64,000 nucleotides of DNA, taken from positions 270,397-334,396 of the forward strand of contig JAUJOQ010000003.1 of NCBI GenBank assembly GCA_030447725.1. The letters are read 5' to 3'. The translations under genes and the position numbers were made by a program. The notes under the pieces are model-generated. The model did no database searches, had not been told where the DNA came from, and saw only the letters and a list, made by a program, of their open reading frames with translations. The stretch is from Thermoleophilaceae bacterium (GTDB lineage Bacteria > Actinomycetota > Thermoleophilia > Solirubrobacterales > Thermoleophilaceae). Positions 8,210-16,477 of the stretch are shown piece after piece. The stretch's first letter is position 1. Every line of letters starts with the position of its first letter.

Positions 8210-9859
8210 ATGAGGTGGTGGGGGTGGGGTCACGACGGCGTTTCGTTCACCCACGAGGACAAGCCGGCTCTCGCGCCCTTCCTGCGACAGCGCATCGACC
8301 TCGACGTCACCCGTGTGACGTCGGTGCCGGTCGCTTTCGAGCACCTGGACATTGCCGAGCCGTCGCTGTCGCCGGCCCTGCAGGCCGCCCTCGAGCAGGC
8401 GCTCGGCGGCGGCCCCGCGTCGACCGACGCTCTCGATCGGGTCGTTCACGCGCGCGGCAAGAGCCTGCGGGACCTTGTCCGGCACCGCCGCGGTGAGCTC
8501 GGCCGGCTTCCCGACGTGGTTGTCCGGCCGGGCGACGAGGACGAGGTGGCGGCCGTCCTGCGCGCGGCGCTCGACGCCGACGCCGTGCTCATCCCCTTCG
8601 GCGGCGGCACGAGCATATCCGGCAGCCTCGAGGCCCCGGCGCGGGAGCGGCGCACGATCGTGTCGCTCGATCTGTCGCGGCTGTCGCGGGTGCTCGCCGT
8701 CGACGAGGCGTCCCGCCTCGCCCGGATCCAGGCCGGCGCGTTCGGTCCGGACCTGGAGCGCCAGCTCAACGCCCGGGGATGGACGCTCGGCCACTTTCCG
8801 GACAGCTTCACCCACTCGACGCTCGGCGGCTGGATCGCCACGCGCTCGTCGGGCATGCAGTCGGACCGCTACGGCGACATCGGTGACCTGACGCGCGCGG
8901 TGCGCGTCGTTACGCCCTCGGGGCTGCTAGCCACGCGCCCGGTGCCCAGCACGTCGACCGGTCCAAGCGTACGGGAGATGGTGCTTGGCAGCGAAGGGCG
9001 CTTGGGCGTCATCACCGAGGCGACCCTGCACGTGCGGCGCGTCCCCGAGCGCCGGATCATCCTCGGCTACCTGTTCCCGACGTGGGCTGACGGCCTCGCG
9101 GCCATGCGCGACATCGCCGCCGGCGAGGCCGCCCCATCGGTCACTCGCGTGTCCGACGCGAACGAGACGGCATTCTCCTTTGCGACTCGCAAGAAGCCGT
9201 CCATCCTCGACCGGCTCAAGTCCAGGGCGCTGACCACGTACCTGCGGCGCCGGCACGACTTCGACGTCGAAGCCATGTGCCTCTCCTTCATCGGCTACGA
9301 GGGCAGCCCGCGCCACGTGGCCGCCCAGCGCAAGCTCGTAGGGCGGACCGTCGGTCGCCACGGCGGGGTGTGCATCGGCAGCTCCCCCGGTGAGCTCTAC
9401 GACCAGAAGAAGTTCGACACGCCCTACATCCGGGACTTCCTGCTCGACCGCGGCGCTCTCGCCGACGTCTCCGAGACCTCGGCTCCCTGGAGCGCGCTGC
9501 CTGAGCTCTACGACACCGTCATGGCCGCCGGCCACGGAGCCTTCGACGAGCTGGGGGTCCGGGGCTTCATGATGTGCCACCTGTCGCACTCCTACCACGC
9601 GGGTGCGTGCCTGTACTTCACCTTCGCGTTCAAGCCGTCGGCGCAGGAGGACGGTCTGCGCGAGTACGACCTCGTCAAGTCGGCGATCCAGCAGGCGTTC
9701 GTCGACTCCGGCGCCACGCTGTCGCATCACCACGCGGTGGGGACAGAGCATGCCCGCTGGCTCGAAGAGGACATCTCGGCGCCGGGCGTCGCAATGCTGC
9801 ACGCGCTCTTCACCGGCGTCGATCCGGGCGCCAACCTCAACCCGGGGAAGATCGTGTGA
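8210..9859 (+). CDS. FAD-linked oxidase, alkyldihydroxyacetonephosphate synthase-like
   Basis: 549 residues. The N-terminus MRWWGWGHDG and the order of motifs match the alkyl-DHAP synthase branch of the VAO flavoprotein family. The FAD-binding PP-loop is seen as PFGGGTSISG near residue 135, with GSEGRLGVITEATL after it. A substrate-domain motif reads LSHSYHAGACLYFTF, and the His-rich active-site stretch reads SHHHAVGTEH near the C-terminus. The enzyme family swaps an acyl for an alkyl chain on DHAP, the first ether-lipid step. GGAGG lies 13 nt upstream of the chosen ATG. It is translationally coupled to an acyltransferase, which supports a lipid role. A related D-lactate or glycolate-type oxidase is the main alternative. 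Confidence 0.82.
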   Translation: MRWWGWGHDGVSFTHEDKPALAPFLRQRIDLDVTRVTSVPVAFEHLDIAEPSLSPALQAALEQALGGGPASTDALDRVVHARGKSLRDLVRHRRGELGRLPDVVVRPGDEDEVAAVLRAALDADAVLIPFGGGTSISGSLEAPARERRTIVSLDLSRLSRVLAVDEASRLARIQAGAFGPDLERQLNARGWTLGHFPDSFTHSTLGGWIATRSSGMQSDRYGDIGDLTRAVRVVTPSGLLATRPVPSTSTGPSVREMVLGSEGRLGVITEATLHVRRVPERRIILGYLFPTWADGLAAMRDIAAGEAAPSVTRVSDANETAFSFATRKKPSILDRLKSRALTTYLRRRHDFDVEAMCLSFIGYEGSPRHVAAQRKLVGRTVGRHGGVCIGSSPGELYDQKKFDTPYIRDFLLDRGALADVSETSAPWSALPELYDTVMAAGHGAFDELGVRGFMMCHLSHSYHAGACLYFTFAFKPSAQEDGLREYDLVKSAIQQAFVDSGATLSHHHAVGTEHARWLEEDISAPGVAMLHALFTGVDPGANLNPGKIV

Positions 9860-10620
9860 GACGCGACCGCGGCGGGCTAGACCTGTCCTGGGCACGCAGC
9901 GGCGTGGCGGGCGCGGTGCGCGAGGTCATGCTGAGCGGTCTGCTGGGACCGATCCTCGACCTCTACACCCGCCGGCGGACAATCGGGCGCGAGAACCTCA
10001 CCGGCCTCGAGCCTCCCGTCCTCTTCGTCGCGAACCACTCGAGCCACGTGGACACGCCGACCATCCTCCGAGCGCTGCCGCGGGCGTGGCGCCGGTGCAC
10101 CGCGGTTGCCGCGGCGGCGGACTACTTCTACCGCGTGCCGTGGATCGCGCGGGTGGTGTCGCTGGCGTTCAACACCGTTCCCGTGTACCGCAACGGAGAG
10201 GGAGTCGTGCCGGATGCCGCGTCGGATCTGGTGCGGCTGATCGACGAGGGGTGGAGCCTGCTCGTCTTTGCCGAGGGCACCCGCTCGCGCGATGGCACCG
10301 TCGGCCGCCTGCGCTCGGGCGCGGCGGTCCTCGCCGCCGAGCACGGCTTGGTGATCGTGCCCGTCTACGTCTCCGGGACGCACGCGGCCATGCCTCCGGG
10401 ACGCAGGTGGATGCACCGCCAGCGGGGGCGCTTCACCGGCGGCCGGCATCCGACCTCGGTCCGCTTCGGTCCGCCGGTCCGCCCCAGGGACGGCGAGCAC
10501 CGTGTCGAGGTGATGGAGCGGGTCCGGGTGTTCTTCGAGGCATCGGGCGCCGTCACGACGCCGGATACGCGGATCCTGGCTCGCGGCCGGCGTGCCGCGT
10601 CCCGGTCTCCGGCTCCATAG
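9856..10620 (+). CDS. 1-acylglycerol-3-phosphate acyltransferase (PlsC family)
   Basis: 254 residues. The HX4D catalytic motif is NHSSHVDT near residue 57, followed by the substrate-binding FAEGTRSRDG near residue 136 and a proline-containing IVPVYVSGTH. The GTG at 9856 overlaps the stop of the flavoenzyme gene (GTGTGA), so the two should be made together. Expected reaction: acyl transfer to a (1-alkyl or 1-acyl) glycerol-3-phosphate. The operon context suggests acylation of an ether-type lysophospholipid precursor, but that is inference. Confidence 0.85.
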   Translation: MRRDRGGLDLSWARSGVAGAVREVMLSGLLGPILDLYTRRRTIGRENLTGLEPPVLFVANHSSHVDTPTILRALPRAWRRCTAVAAAADYFYRVPWIARVVSLAFNTVPVYRNGEGVVPDAASDLVRLIDEGWSLLVFAEGTRSRDGTVGRLRSGAAVLAAEHGLVIVPVYVSGTHAAMPPGRRWMHRQRGRFTGGRHPTSVRFGPPVRPRDGEHRVEVMERVRVFFEASGAVTTPDTRILARGRRAASRSPAP

Positions 10621-10622
10621 CC

Positions 10623-11636
10623 GTGGCGCGGGTCTTCGTCACGGGTGGGAGCGGCTTCATCGGCGGCGCACTGGTGGCCCGGCTGGTCGACCGTGGCGAC
10701 GAGGTCGTGGGGCTCGCGCGCTCCGAGGAGGCAGCGGCGGTGGTTGCGCGGCGCGGGGCCACGGTCGCCCGGGGGGACGTGCTCGACGAGGACAGCCTCG
10801 CCGAGGGCATGGCGGGCTGCTCGCTGGCCTATCACGTCGCCGGGGTCAACTCGCACTGCCCGGCCGACCCCGCCACGCTCCTGCGCGTGAACGTGCAGGG
10901 CGCCGAGGCGGCCGTTCGGGCAGCCGCCCGGGCGGGCGTAGCGCGCCTGGTGCTCACCTCCTCCGCGGCGTCGGTCGGCGAGCCCGCGGGCACGGTCGGC
11001 CGCGAGGACACAAGGCACCGGGGCTCCTACCTCTCGGTCTACGACCGGTCCAAGCACCACGGCGAGCAGGCGGCGTTCCGGATGGCTGGGAGCCTCGGGG
11101 TGGAGGTCGTGGCCGTCAACCCCTCCTCGGTCCAGGGGCCGGGACGCTCCGCCGGCAACGGAACGATCATCATCGCCTACCTCAACGGCCGGCTGCGGGC
11201 CTTCGTGGACACCTACGTCAGCGTGGTCGACATCGACGACACCGTGGAGGGCCACCTGCTGGCCGCCGAGCGAGGGTGCAGCGGAGAGCGCTACGTCCTC
11301 AACGGCGCGACGATCACGTCACGCGAGGCGCTGGACCTCGTATCCGAGTTGTCCGGGGTCGGTGACCGGGTCCACATGCTGCCGCCGGCGCTGGCGCGCT
11401 CGGGTGCGGCCCTGGCCGAGGGCGCCGCACGCGCAAGAGGCCGGGCGTCCTCGATGTGTCGGGCACGGATCCGCACCATCCTGCACGGCCACCGCTACGA
11501 CGGCTCGCGGGCGACGCGGGAGCTCGGCTTGACCTACACGCCGACCGCCGACACCTTCCGCCGGACGATCGAATGGGCCGTGGCCGAGGGGCTCGTGACG
11601 CGCCCCCTTCCGGCCCGGGCCAGGGCGGACGCGTGA
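10623..11636 (+). CDS. NAD-dependent epimerase/dehydratase (extended SDR)
   Basis: 337 residues. The nucleotide-binding TGGSGFIGGALV starts near residue 6, the catalytic YDRSK lies near residue 141, and TSSAASVG is the upstream Ser motif. The GTG at 10623 lies 2 nt after the acyltransferase stop. The third position in a lipid operon is compatible with reduction of a keto intermediate such as alkyl-DHAP, but sugar or sterol substrates are equally possible for this superfamily. A ~170-bp copy of its 3' end is found at 12811-12982. Confidence 0.85.
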   Translation: MARVFVTGGSGFIGGALVARLVDRGDEVVGLARSEEAAAVVARRGATVARGDVLDEDSLAEGMAGCSLAYHVAGVNSHCPADPATLLRVNVQGAEAAVRAAARAGVARLVLTSSAASVGEPAGTVGREDTRHRGSYLSVYDRSKHHGEQAAFRMAGSLGVEVVAVNPSSVQGPGRSAGNGTIIIAYLNGRLRAFVDTYVSVVDIDDTVEGHLLAAERGCSGERYVLNGATITSREALDLVSELSGVGDRVHMLPPALARSGAALAEGAARARGRASSMCRARIRTILHGHRYDGSRATRELGLTYTPTADTFRRTIEWAVAEGLVTRPLPARARADA

Positions 11637-11733
11637 ATGCACGCCTCGGCATGGGCCGGCGCACCTGCGGGCTCCAATACGCTCGCAATGAGCGGCACAG
11701 TCTGGGCTCGACACGGCGCCGCGTTTATCGGCA

Positions 11734-12516
11734 CTACCACGGCTCTCGCGACATGCCCCTAACGAACGCCATCTCCGCCTTGAGGGCGGAGCGTGCCCGG
11801 TGCCACGGATAGCGCGCCTTGGCGCTCGCGTGGGCACGCTCTCTCAGCTCTGCGCAGGTCGCCTCTCGTCGCAGGAGCACAGCATCGATCCAGCCCTCCT
11901 GCGGCGGCAAGCCATAACTGCGGAGAAATCGACGAGCGCGCGAAGGAAGATCGGTCACGTCGTCTGCTCCAACTTCCTGGCGGCGCTCCACCGGGTACAG
12001 GGGCACCCATTGCCAAAGCGCGAACGCGAGGTCCCACGAGCGAGTACCGGGTGCCGCCGAGTCCCAATCGATGAGGCCGCGCGGCTGACGGCCGCTGAAG
12101 ACGGTGTTCCAGGGCGCAAGGTCGTTATGACAAACGATCTTCGTGTCATCGCGGATAGGAGGAAGGCGCTCGATCGAGGGAGTTGTGCGCCACTCCGCAG
12201 GAGGCATGAATGCCGCGGCCGCGTCGTGAAAGCGGCGAATCAGGCGTGCAACGGCCACTAGCACGTCGTCGGTCCAAACCCACGACGGCGGCCTTCCCGT
12301 CGCAACCTGGCCCTCCAGGTACTCCACGACATGACGCCCTTGCCGATCGATCCCGAAAGAACGGGGGGAGCCGTCAAACCCCACAGCTTGGAGATGCCTG
12401 AGAAACAAGTCGAGGAACCGGCTGGTTGCATGGCCGGGTCGAACCACCCGATCACCCACCCGACGGACATCCGTCTGGAATCCGCCCTCAAGCGGTACGC
12501 CCCCACGGTCAGGCAC
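11734..12516 (-). CDS. aminoglycoside phosphotransferase-like kinase (APH family)
   Basis: 260 residues. The catalytic loop is HNDLAPWN near residue 150 and the Mg-binding motif GLIDWDSAAPGTRSWDLAFAL follows, both standard for APH/choline-kinase folds. The N-terminal lobe is short (VVRPGHATSRFLDLFLRHL). The GTG start is tentative. The gene lies on the opposite strand inside a region that carries duplicated fragments of both flanking genes. Real substrates of such proteins are often unknown small molecules, so antibiotic resistance should not be assumed. Confidence 0.8.
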   Translation of the reverse strand: MPDRGGVPLEGGFQTDVRRVGDRVVRPGHATSRFLDLFLRHLQAVGFDGSPRSFGIDRQGRHVVEYLEGQVATGRPPSWVWTDDVLVAVARLIRRFHDAAAAFMPPAEWRTTPSIERLPPIRDDTKIVCHNDLAPWNTVFSGRQPRGLIDWDSAAPGTRSWDLAFALWQWVPLYPVERRQEVGADDVTDLPSRARRFLRSYGLPPQEGWIDAVLLRREATCAELRERAHASAKARYPWHRARSALKAEMAFVRGMSREPW

Positions 12517-12565
12517 GAGCGCATCTTGGCACCCCTCTGTCGAGCGGAGGCCGAGGAAGGCGCCT

Positions 12566-12815
12566 TGCGCCGCCGCGCCGCGTGCCGGGCAGCGCGCGGC
12601 TTCGCCGTCAGCTCAGATGGCGAGGGCTGCCTGACGAGCCCCGCGGTACGGACGGCGCTGCTCGCTGTGCCGCGCGAGCGGTTCGTCCCCGAGGTCGCAA
12701 ACCGCGAGGGACTCGAGCGGGTCTACCCCGGACCAGGCGATCGTCACTGCACACGATGAGCGCGGCATCCCGACGAGCTCCTCCTTCCAGCCGTCGATGA
12801 TGGCCTCGATGCTCG
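12566..12815 (+). pseudogene. truncated copy of the PCMT-like methyltransferase 5' end
   Basis: This stretch matches the first ~250 bp of the intact methyltransferase gene (13805-14060) at about 85% by eye. Shared pieces include the segment coding for RVPGSARLRRQL, GCLTSP, LAVPRERF, REGLERVY and the MMASML end. It has small deletions and frame breaks and ends abruptly at GCTCG, where the epimerase-like relic begins. It is not translatable as a methyltransferase. Confidence 0.8.
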
Positions 12816-12982
12816 CGGGCCACGCGGGAGCTCGCCTTGACCTACACGCCGACCGTCACACCTTTCCGCCGGACGATCGAATGGGCGGTGGCCGAGGGGC
12901 TGGTGACCCGCCCCTTCCGGTCCGCGCCCGGGCGGACGTGTGAGTGCAGGCCTCGGGATGGGCCGGCGCACCTGTGGGCTCA
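12811..12982 (+). pseudogene. copy of the epimerase 3' end and its downstream bases
   Basis: About 170 bp match 11502-11674, the last ~45 codons of the epimerase gene plus ~38 bp beyond its stop, at roughly 88% by eye. Recognisable pieces encode LTYTPT, FRRTIEWAVAEGLVTRP and the stop codon. It is fused directly to the methyltransferase relic through a shared GCTCG. The order (methyltransferase 5' end, then epimerase 3' end) is what a tandem duplication of the intervening segment would leave at its junction. From 12983 to 13196 I see nothing coding; a direct repeat ACGGTGCGGG occurs twice near 13064-13088. Confidence 0.78.
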
Positions 12983-13196
12983 CCTGCGCGATATCCCCTG
13001 ACCCACCCTCGCCGCGCAGCTCAGCACCCGGTTGTGCGTAGTGACCGTGCCCGATGCCGGAGTCACGGTGCGGGGCGTGACGGTGCGGGTAGGGATTTGA
13101 ACCCATCCACGCGTGCCCCTCGCGTGCGCCGAAGTGCAACTTGGGCAGTTGCCGCCTGGTGCTCGCCGCTGCTTCTTGCGGCTACCGACTCGCGCG

Positions 13197-13653
13197 TTAT
13201 TCGTCGATCAGGTCCTCCGTCCAGTTGTGCGCTTGGATCTGCGTGTCCAGTTCTCGGCGCTCGCGAGCAAGATGGTCGAGCCTCGCACGTATGGCCGCCA
13301 CGTCGATGAGCCGCACCAGCCGGATCTCCGAGCGGCTGTAGCGGGCTTGAGCCTGAGCGCTCGCCTCCGCTGCCTGACGAAGCACGCCGTGACGCAGCGC
13401 CAGCACGTCGCGCCGTGCGAGCGCTTCGGTCAGCGTTGCCCCGGACGGGAGGCGTGTCGAGGAGTTCGTCCGGTTGATGGTTGCGATCAGCCGCTCGAGC
13501 TCGTCGGCCAGCCGGTCGACCTCCTCCAGAAGCTCGTCCGGTGACTCCGGTGGCTCATCGCCCTCCTGCACCACAGCGCTCTCGCGCAGCCGCACCCCCA
13601 GCTGTGCCAACCGCTTTTGCAGGTCGCTTCGCCAGGGCCTCGCCGAGCTTCAT
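13197..13653 (-). pseudogene. DIP1984 family protein gene with an N-terminal frameshift
   Basis: From residue MAQLGVRLRES (TTG at 13610) to the stop at 13197 the translation matches the DIP1984 family: TLTEALARRDVLALRHGVLR, SRSEIRLV, then RRELDTQIQAHNW near the C-terminus. The expected N-terminus MKLGEALAKR is present upstream from an ATG at 13653, but in another frame. The two frames join only if a shift is made around 13620-13630 (AAGCGACCTGC). Either the gene is broken, or the start moved to the TTG, losing ~14 residues, or there is a base error. Family function is unknown; members are helical. Confidence 0.75.
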
Positions 13654-13762
13654 GAATTCTCACCGTAACGGATTCCGGACCCGCGGCGTGAGAGCAGCAG
13701 GCACGCCTGGAGGGACTTCTGCGAGGTACTCGACGCGGTGAAGAGGCGGCCATCGCCTGAGG

Positions 13763-13768
13763 TAGCGT
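13763..13768 (+). promoter_or_regulatory. -10 box TAGCGT, leaderless promoter
   Basis: TAGCGT ends 6 nt before the GTG at 13775 and supports that start rather than the ATG at 13793. Confidence 0.4.
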
Positions 13769-13774
13769 CACCCC

Positions 13775-14965
13775 GTGCAGCCCACAGCAAGGATGCCCGC
13801 CCCGGCGCGCCGCGTGCCGGGGAGCGCGCGGCTTCGCCGTCAGCTCGTCGAGCAGCTCGAGAGCAACGGCTGCCTGACGAGCCCCGGCGTGCGGAGGGCG
13901 TTCCTCGCTGTGCCGCGCGAGCGCTTCCTGCCAGAGATCTCAAAGCGCGAGGGACTCGAGCGGGTCTATCAGAACCAGGCGATCGTCACGGCGCACGACG
14001 AACGCGGCATCCCCACGAGCTCCTCATCCCAGCCGTCGATGATGGCCTCGATGCTCGAGCAGCTCGACCTGCGCCCAGGGCAGCGGGTGCTCGAGGTCGG
14101 CGCCGGCACCGGCTACAACGCCGCGCTGCTGGCGAAGATCGTCGGCGCACGGGGCCGGGTGATCTCGGTGGAGTTGGACGCTGCCACGGCGCGTGGCGCG
14201 CGCCGGGGCCTCGCGAGCGTCAAGTCTCGGGCGAAGGTGGTGCGAGGTGATGGCCGCGAGGGTTGGCCGCGTCTCGGGCCCTACGACCGCATCATCGTCA
14301 CCGCCAGCACGCCGACGGTGACGCGTGCCTGGCACGAACAGCTCTCCGAGGGTGGCCTTCTCGAGCTGCCGCTGGTCCATCGACCGGGCCAGGTTCAGGC
14401 GATCGTCACCTTACGCAAGCAGGCGCAGGCACTGCGCTCAGAGGCCGTGCTGTACGGCGGGTTCATGCCGCTGCGCGACGCCCCCGGGGCTCCGGTGGCG
14501 CCGCCGCCTCCCAGTCTCGGCGCGACCGAGCGGATCGGCGATCAGTCTCGCTCGCTCGCACAGCTGAGCGGGGAGGCGCTTCGCCGCCTCTCGGCGGCGC
14601 GAAGGCAGCGGCTGCTGTCGCTGGCGCTCTCCGAGCCGCGCACCCACGAGCTCGGCCTGCGAGCTCCGCGTCCGGCGCTCAATCTCTACCTGATGATCGA
14701 GGCGCCCGAGGATCGGCTGGTCGGCGGCTGGGCACGGATAGGGGTGATCGGCGAGAACGGGGACGGGCTCGCGCTGATGGCCGGCGGCGCGAGCACCTTC
14801 ACCCGCATCGAGTCCTATGGCGACAGCGACGCCGAGCGCGTGCTGCTGAGCCTGATCGAGGGATGGAAGCAGCGCGGCCGTCCGGCCGGCCACGACCTAC
14901 GCGTCGAGGTGGGCTTTCCACCAGGAGCTGCCAGCTCCGATGTCCGCCTGAGCTGGGGGTCCTAG
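13775..14965 (+). CDS. protein-L-isoaspartate O-methyltransferase-like protein with a C-terminal extension
   Basis: 396 residues, against ~200-230 for ordinary PCMT. Residues ~20-230 form the methyltransferase: the PCMT pre-motif LAVPRERFLPE, the TSSSSQPSMMASMLEQL segment and SAM motif I VLEVGAGTGYNAALLA. The last ~170 residues are an extra domain (LSLALSEPRTHELGL onward, with ESYGDSDAERVLLSLIEGWKQRGRP). Long PCMT-like proteins with C-terminal domains occur in actinobacteria, some beside peptide natural-product genes, but no precursor peptide is visible here. The substrate is therefore open. A truncated copy of its 5' end lies at 12566-12815. Confidence 0.8.
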   Translation: MQPTARMPAPARRVPGSARLRRQLVEQLESNGCLTSPGVRRAFLAVPRERFLPEISKREGLERVYQNQAIVTAHDERGIPTSSSSQPSMMASMLEQLDLRPGQRVLEVGAGTGYNAALLAKIVGARGRVISVELDAATARGARRGLASVKSRAKVVRGDGREGWPRLGPYDRIIVTASTPTVTRAWHEQLSEGGLLELPLVHRPGQVQAIVTLRKQAQALRSEAVLYGGFMPLRDAPGAPVAPPPPSLGATERIGDQSRSLAQLSGEALRRLSAARRQRLLSLALSEPRTHELGLRAPRPALNLYLMIEAPEDRLVGGWARIGVIGENGDGLALMAGGASTFTRIESYGDSDAERVLLSLIEGWKQRGRPAGHDLRVEVGFPPGAASSDVRLSWGS

Positions 14966-14991
14966 CTCGCGGGGCGGGTGCCACCAACTCC

Positions 14992-15912
14992 TTGGTCGGC
15001 CACTTCGACAACCCACTCCTGCGGCGGCCGCCGGTCGAGGCGCTCGATTGGGTCGCCGAGTCGGTCGGCCCGGGCGCTGAGGTCGTTTGCGTCCGCCGGT
15101 TGACCGAAGGCCGTTCGCATGCGAATCACGTGGTGGTGGTTCGGGACCCGGGCGGCGGTGAGCAGAAGCTCGTCCTGCGCCGCTGGGCGAGGCCAGAGTG
15201 GAAGTCAGAGGATCCCGACTTCACACCAGAGCGCGAGACCGTCGCCCTCGAGCTGCTGGGACAGTCGTCCGTTGTGACTCCACGCGTGATCGACGTCGAC
15301 GCGGACGGCTCTGCCTGCGACGTGCCCGCCCTGCTCACCGACAAGCTGCCGGGCGATCCGCCGGGGCAGCCGGGAGACATCGACGCTTTCGTCTCACAGC
15401 TCGCCGAGGCCCTGCCTGCGATCCATGCGATCGACGGCGAGGCGCGCACGCGGTTGCCCCCGTACAGGCGCTACTACGAGGATCTCACCGCCGCCGTTCC
15501 TCCGGCGTGGGCATGCAAGCCTGATCTGTGGAGGCGGGCCTCAGCGATGGCAGCCGGGGTCCCTCCGGCGGGCCGAGAGTGCTTCATCCACCGCGACTAC
15601 CACCCGGGCAACACGCTCTGGAGCGACGGTCGCCTGACGGCAGTGGTCGACTGGACCCAGGCGTCGTGGGGGCCCGCCGCCGTCGATACGGCGCATATGC
15701 GGTGGAACCTCGCCGTCGGGTACGGGCTGGATGTCGCCGATGGGTTTCTCGCCCACTACCGCCGTCTCTCATCCGACACGGAGACCGACCAGCGCTACTG
15801 GGATGTCGTCACCCTCCTCGACGTGATTCCGGAGCTCGACCCCGACGATCTGCCGCCGACCTGGGAGCTCGATCGGTTCGAGCAGTACCTCAACAGCGTG
15901 CTCGAGCGATGA
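14992..15912 (+). CDS. APH family phosphotransferase
   Basis: About 306 residues from a TTG at 14992; the start is uncertain because no ATG or GTG fits well. Motifs: RLTEGRSHANHVV (nucleotide loop), KLVLRRW (lysine), HRDYHPGNTLW (catalytic loop near residue 197) and VVDWTQASWGPAAVDTAHM (Mg site). A full kinase fold is present. It follows the PCMT-like gene by 26 bp and overlaps the next, broken kinase gene by 4 nt (ATGA), so all three were once an operon. The substrate is unknown. Confidence 0.8.
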   Translation: MVGHFDNPLLRRPPVEALDWVAESVGPGAEVVCVRRLTEGRSHANHVVVVRDPGGGEQKLVLRRWARPEWKSEDPDFTPERETVALELLGQSSVVTPRVIDVDADGSACDVPALLTDKLPGDPPGQPGDIDAFVSQLAEALPAIHAIDGEARTRLPPYRRYYEDLTAAVPPAWACKPDLWRRASAMAAGVPPAGRECFIHRDYHPGNTLWSDGRLTAVVDWTQASWGPAAVDTAHMRWNLAVGYGLDVADGFLAHYRRLSSDTETDQRYWDVVTLLDVIPELDPDDLPPTWELDRFEQYLNSVLER

Positions 15913-16473
15913 GCGCCGAGCGCAGGCGCGTCGATCGCGCCGTCGAGGCGGCCGTCGCCGTCGCGGCGGCCTGCGGCGTCGTGGCCACCAGACCGCGCGT
16001 GCAGCATCACTCGAACAACGTCGTGCTACTGCGCGAACGGCGCGGACGGCGAGCTGGACGGCCGCGCGGCGGGGGGGCAGCCTCGCCGCGCTGCACGGTG
16101 CGCTCGACGGCTACCCCGGCGAGCTGCCCCCGTTCACCGCTCAGGTCGAGGGCGTGGGCGCCATCCTCGCCCACGCGCCGCTGCCCACACTGCCTCGCGC
16201 CGGTCGTACGTTCCTGGCGGACTTGCACGAGGCTCGGCGCGACGCTCGCCGCAAACGCCTGTCAGCGCCCGCCCGCTGCACGGCGATGTCCATCTCGGCA
16301 ATCTCCTCGCCGCCGACGGTGGTCTGCGCTGGATCGACTTCGAGGCCGCCTGCACCGGGCCCCTCGAGTGGGACTTGACCGGTCTTCCCGGCGAGGCCCT
16401 CGAGGCCTGCCCTCGGGCCGACCGGAGCTTGTCACCTCGATCGACTTCGCTGCCGGCACCGTTGACATGCTGA
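15909..16473 (+). pseudogene. broken APH family phosphotransferase
   Basis: The ATG at 15909 starts a plausible N-terminus (VEAAVAVAAACGVVAT, then HHSNNVVLL), after which the frame is lost. A second frame carries LAALHGALDGYPGELPPF and FLADLHEA. A third carries the catalytic loop PLHGDVHLGNLLAADGG and RWIDFEAACTGPLEWDLTGLP, ending at a TGA at 16471. At least two frameshifts and missing central and C-terminal parts make it a decayed kinase, a paralogue of the intact one just upstream. Confidence 0.82.
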
Positions 16474-16477
16474 ACGT

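Noticed and set aside
11638..11766. 42-codon frame just after the epimerase, whose first dozen codons recur after the relic at 12944
   Set aside because: Differences between the copies are not biased to third positions and the frames diverge after ~12 codons; simply part of the duplicated DNA.
13085..13165. tRNA-like TTCAAAT with flanking GGG/CCC on the reverse strand near 13097
   Set aside because: Only three of five T-stem pairs form, no acceptor, D or anticodon arm can be built, and no CCA follows. At most a very degraded tRNA end; not supported.
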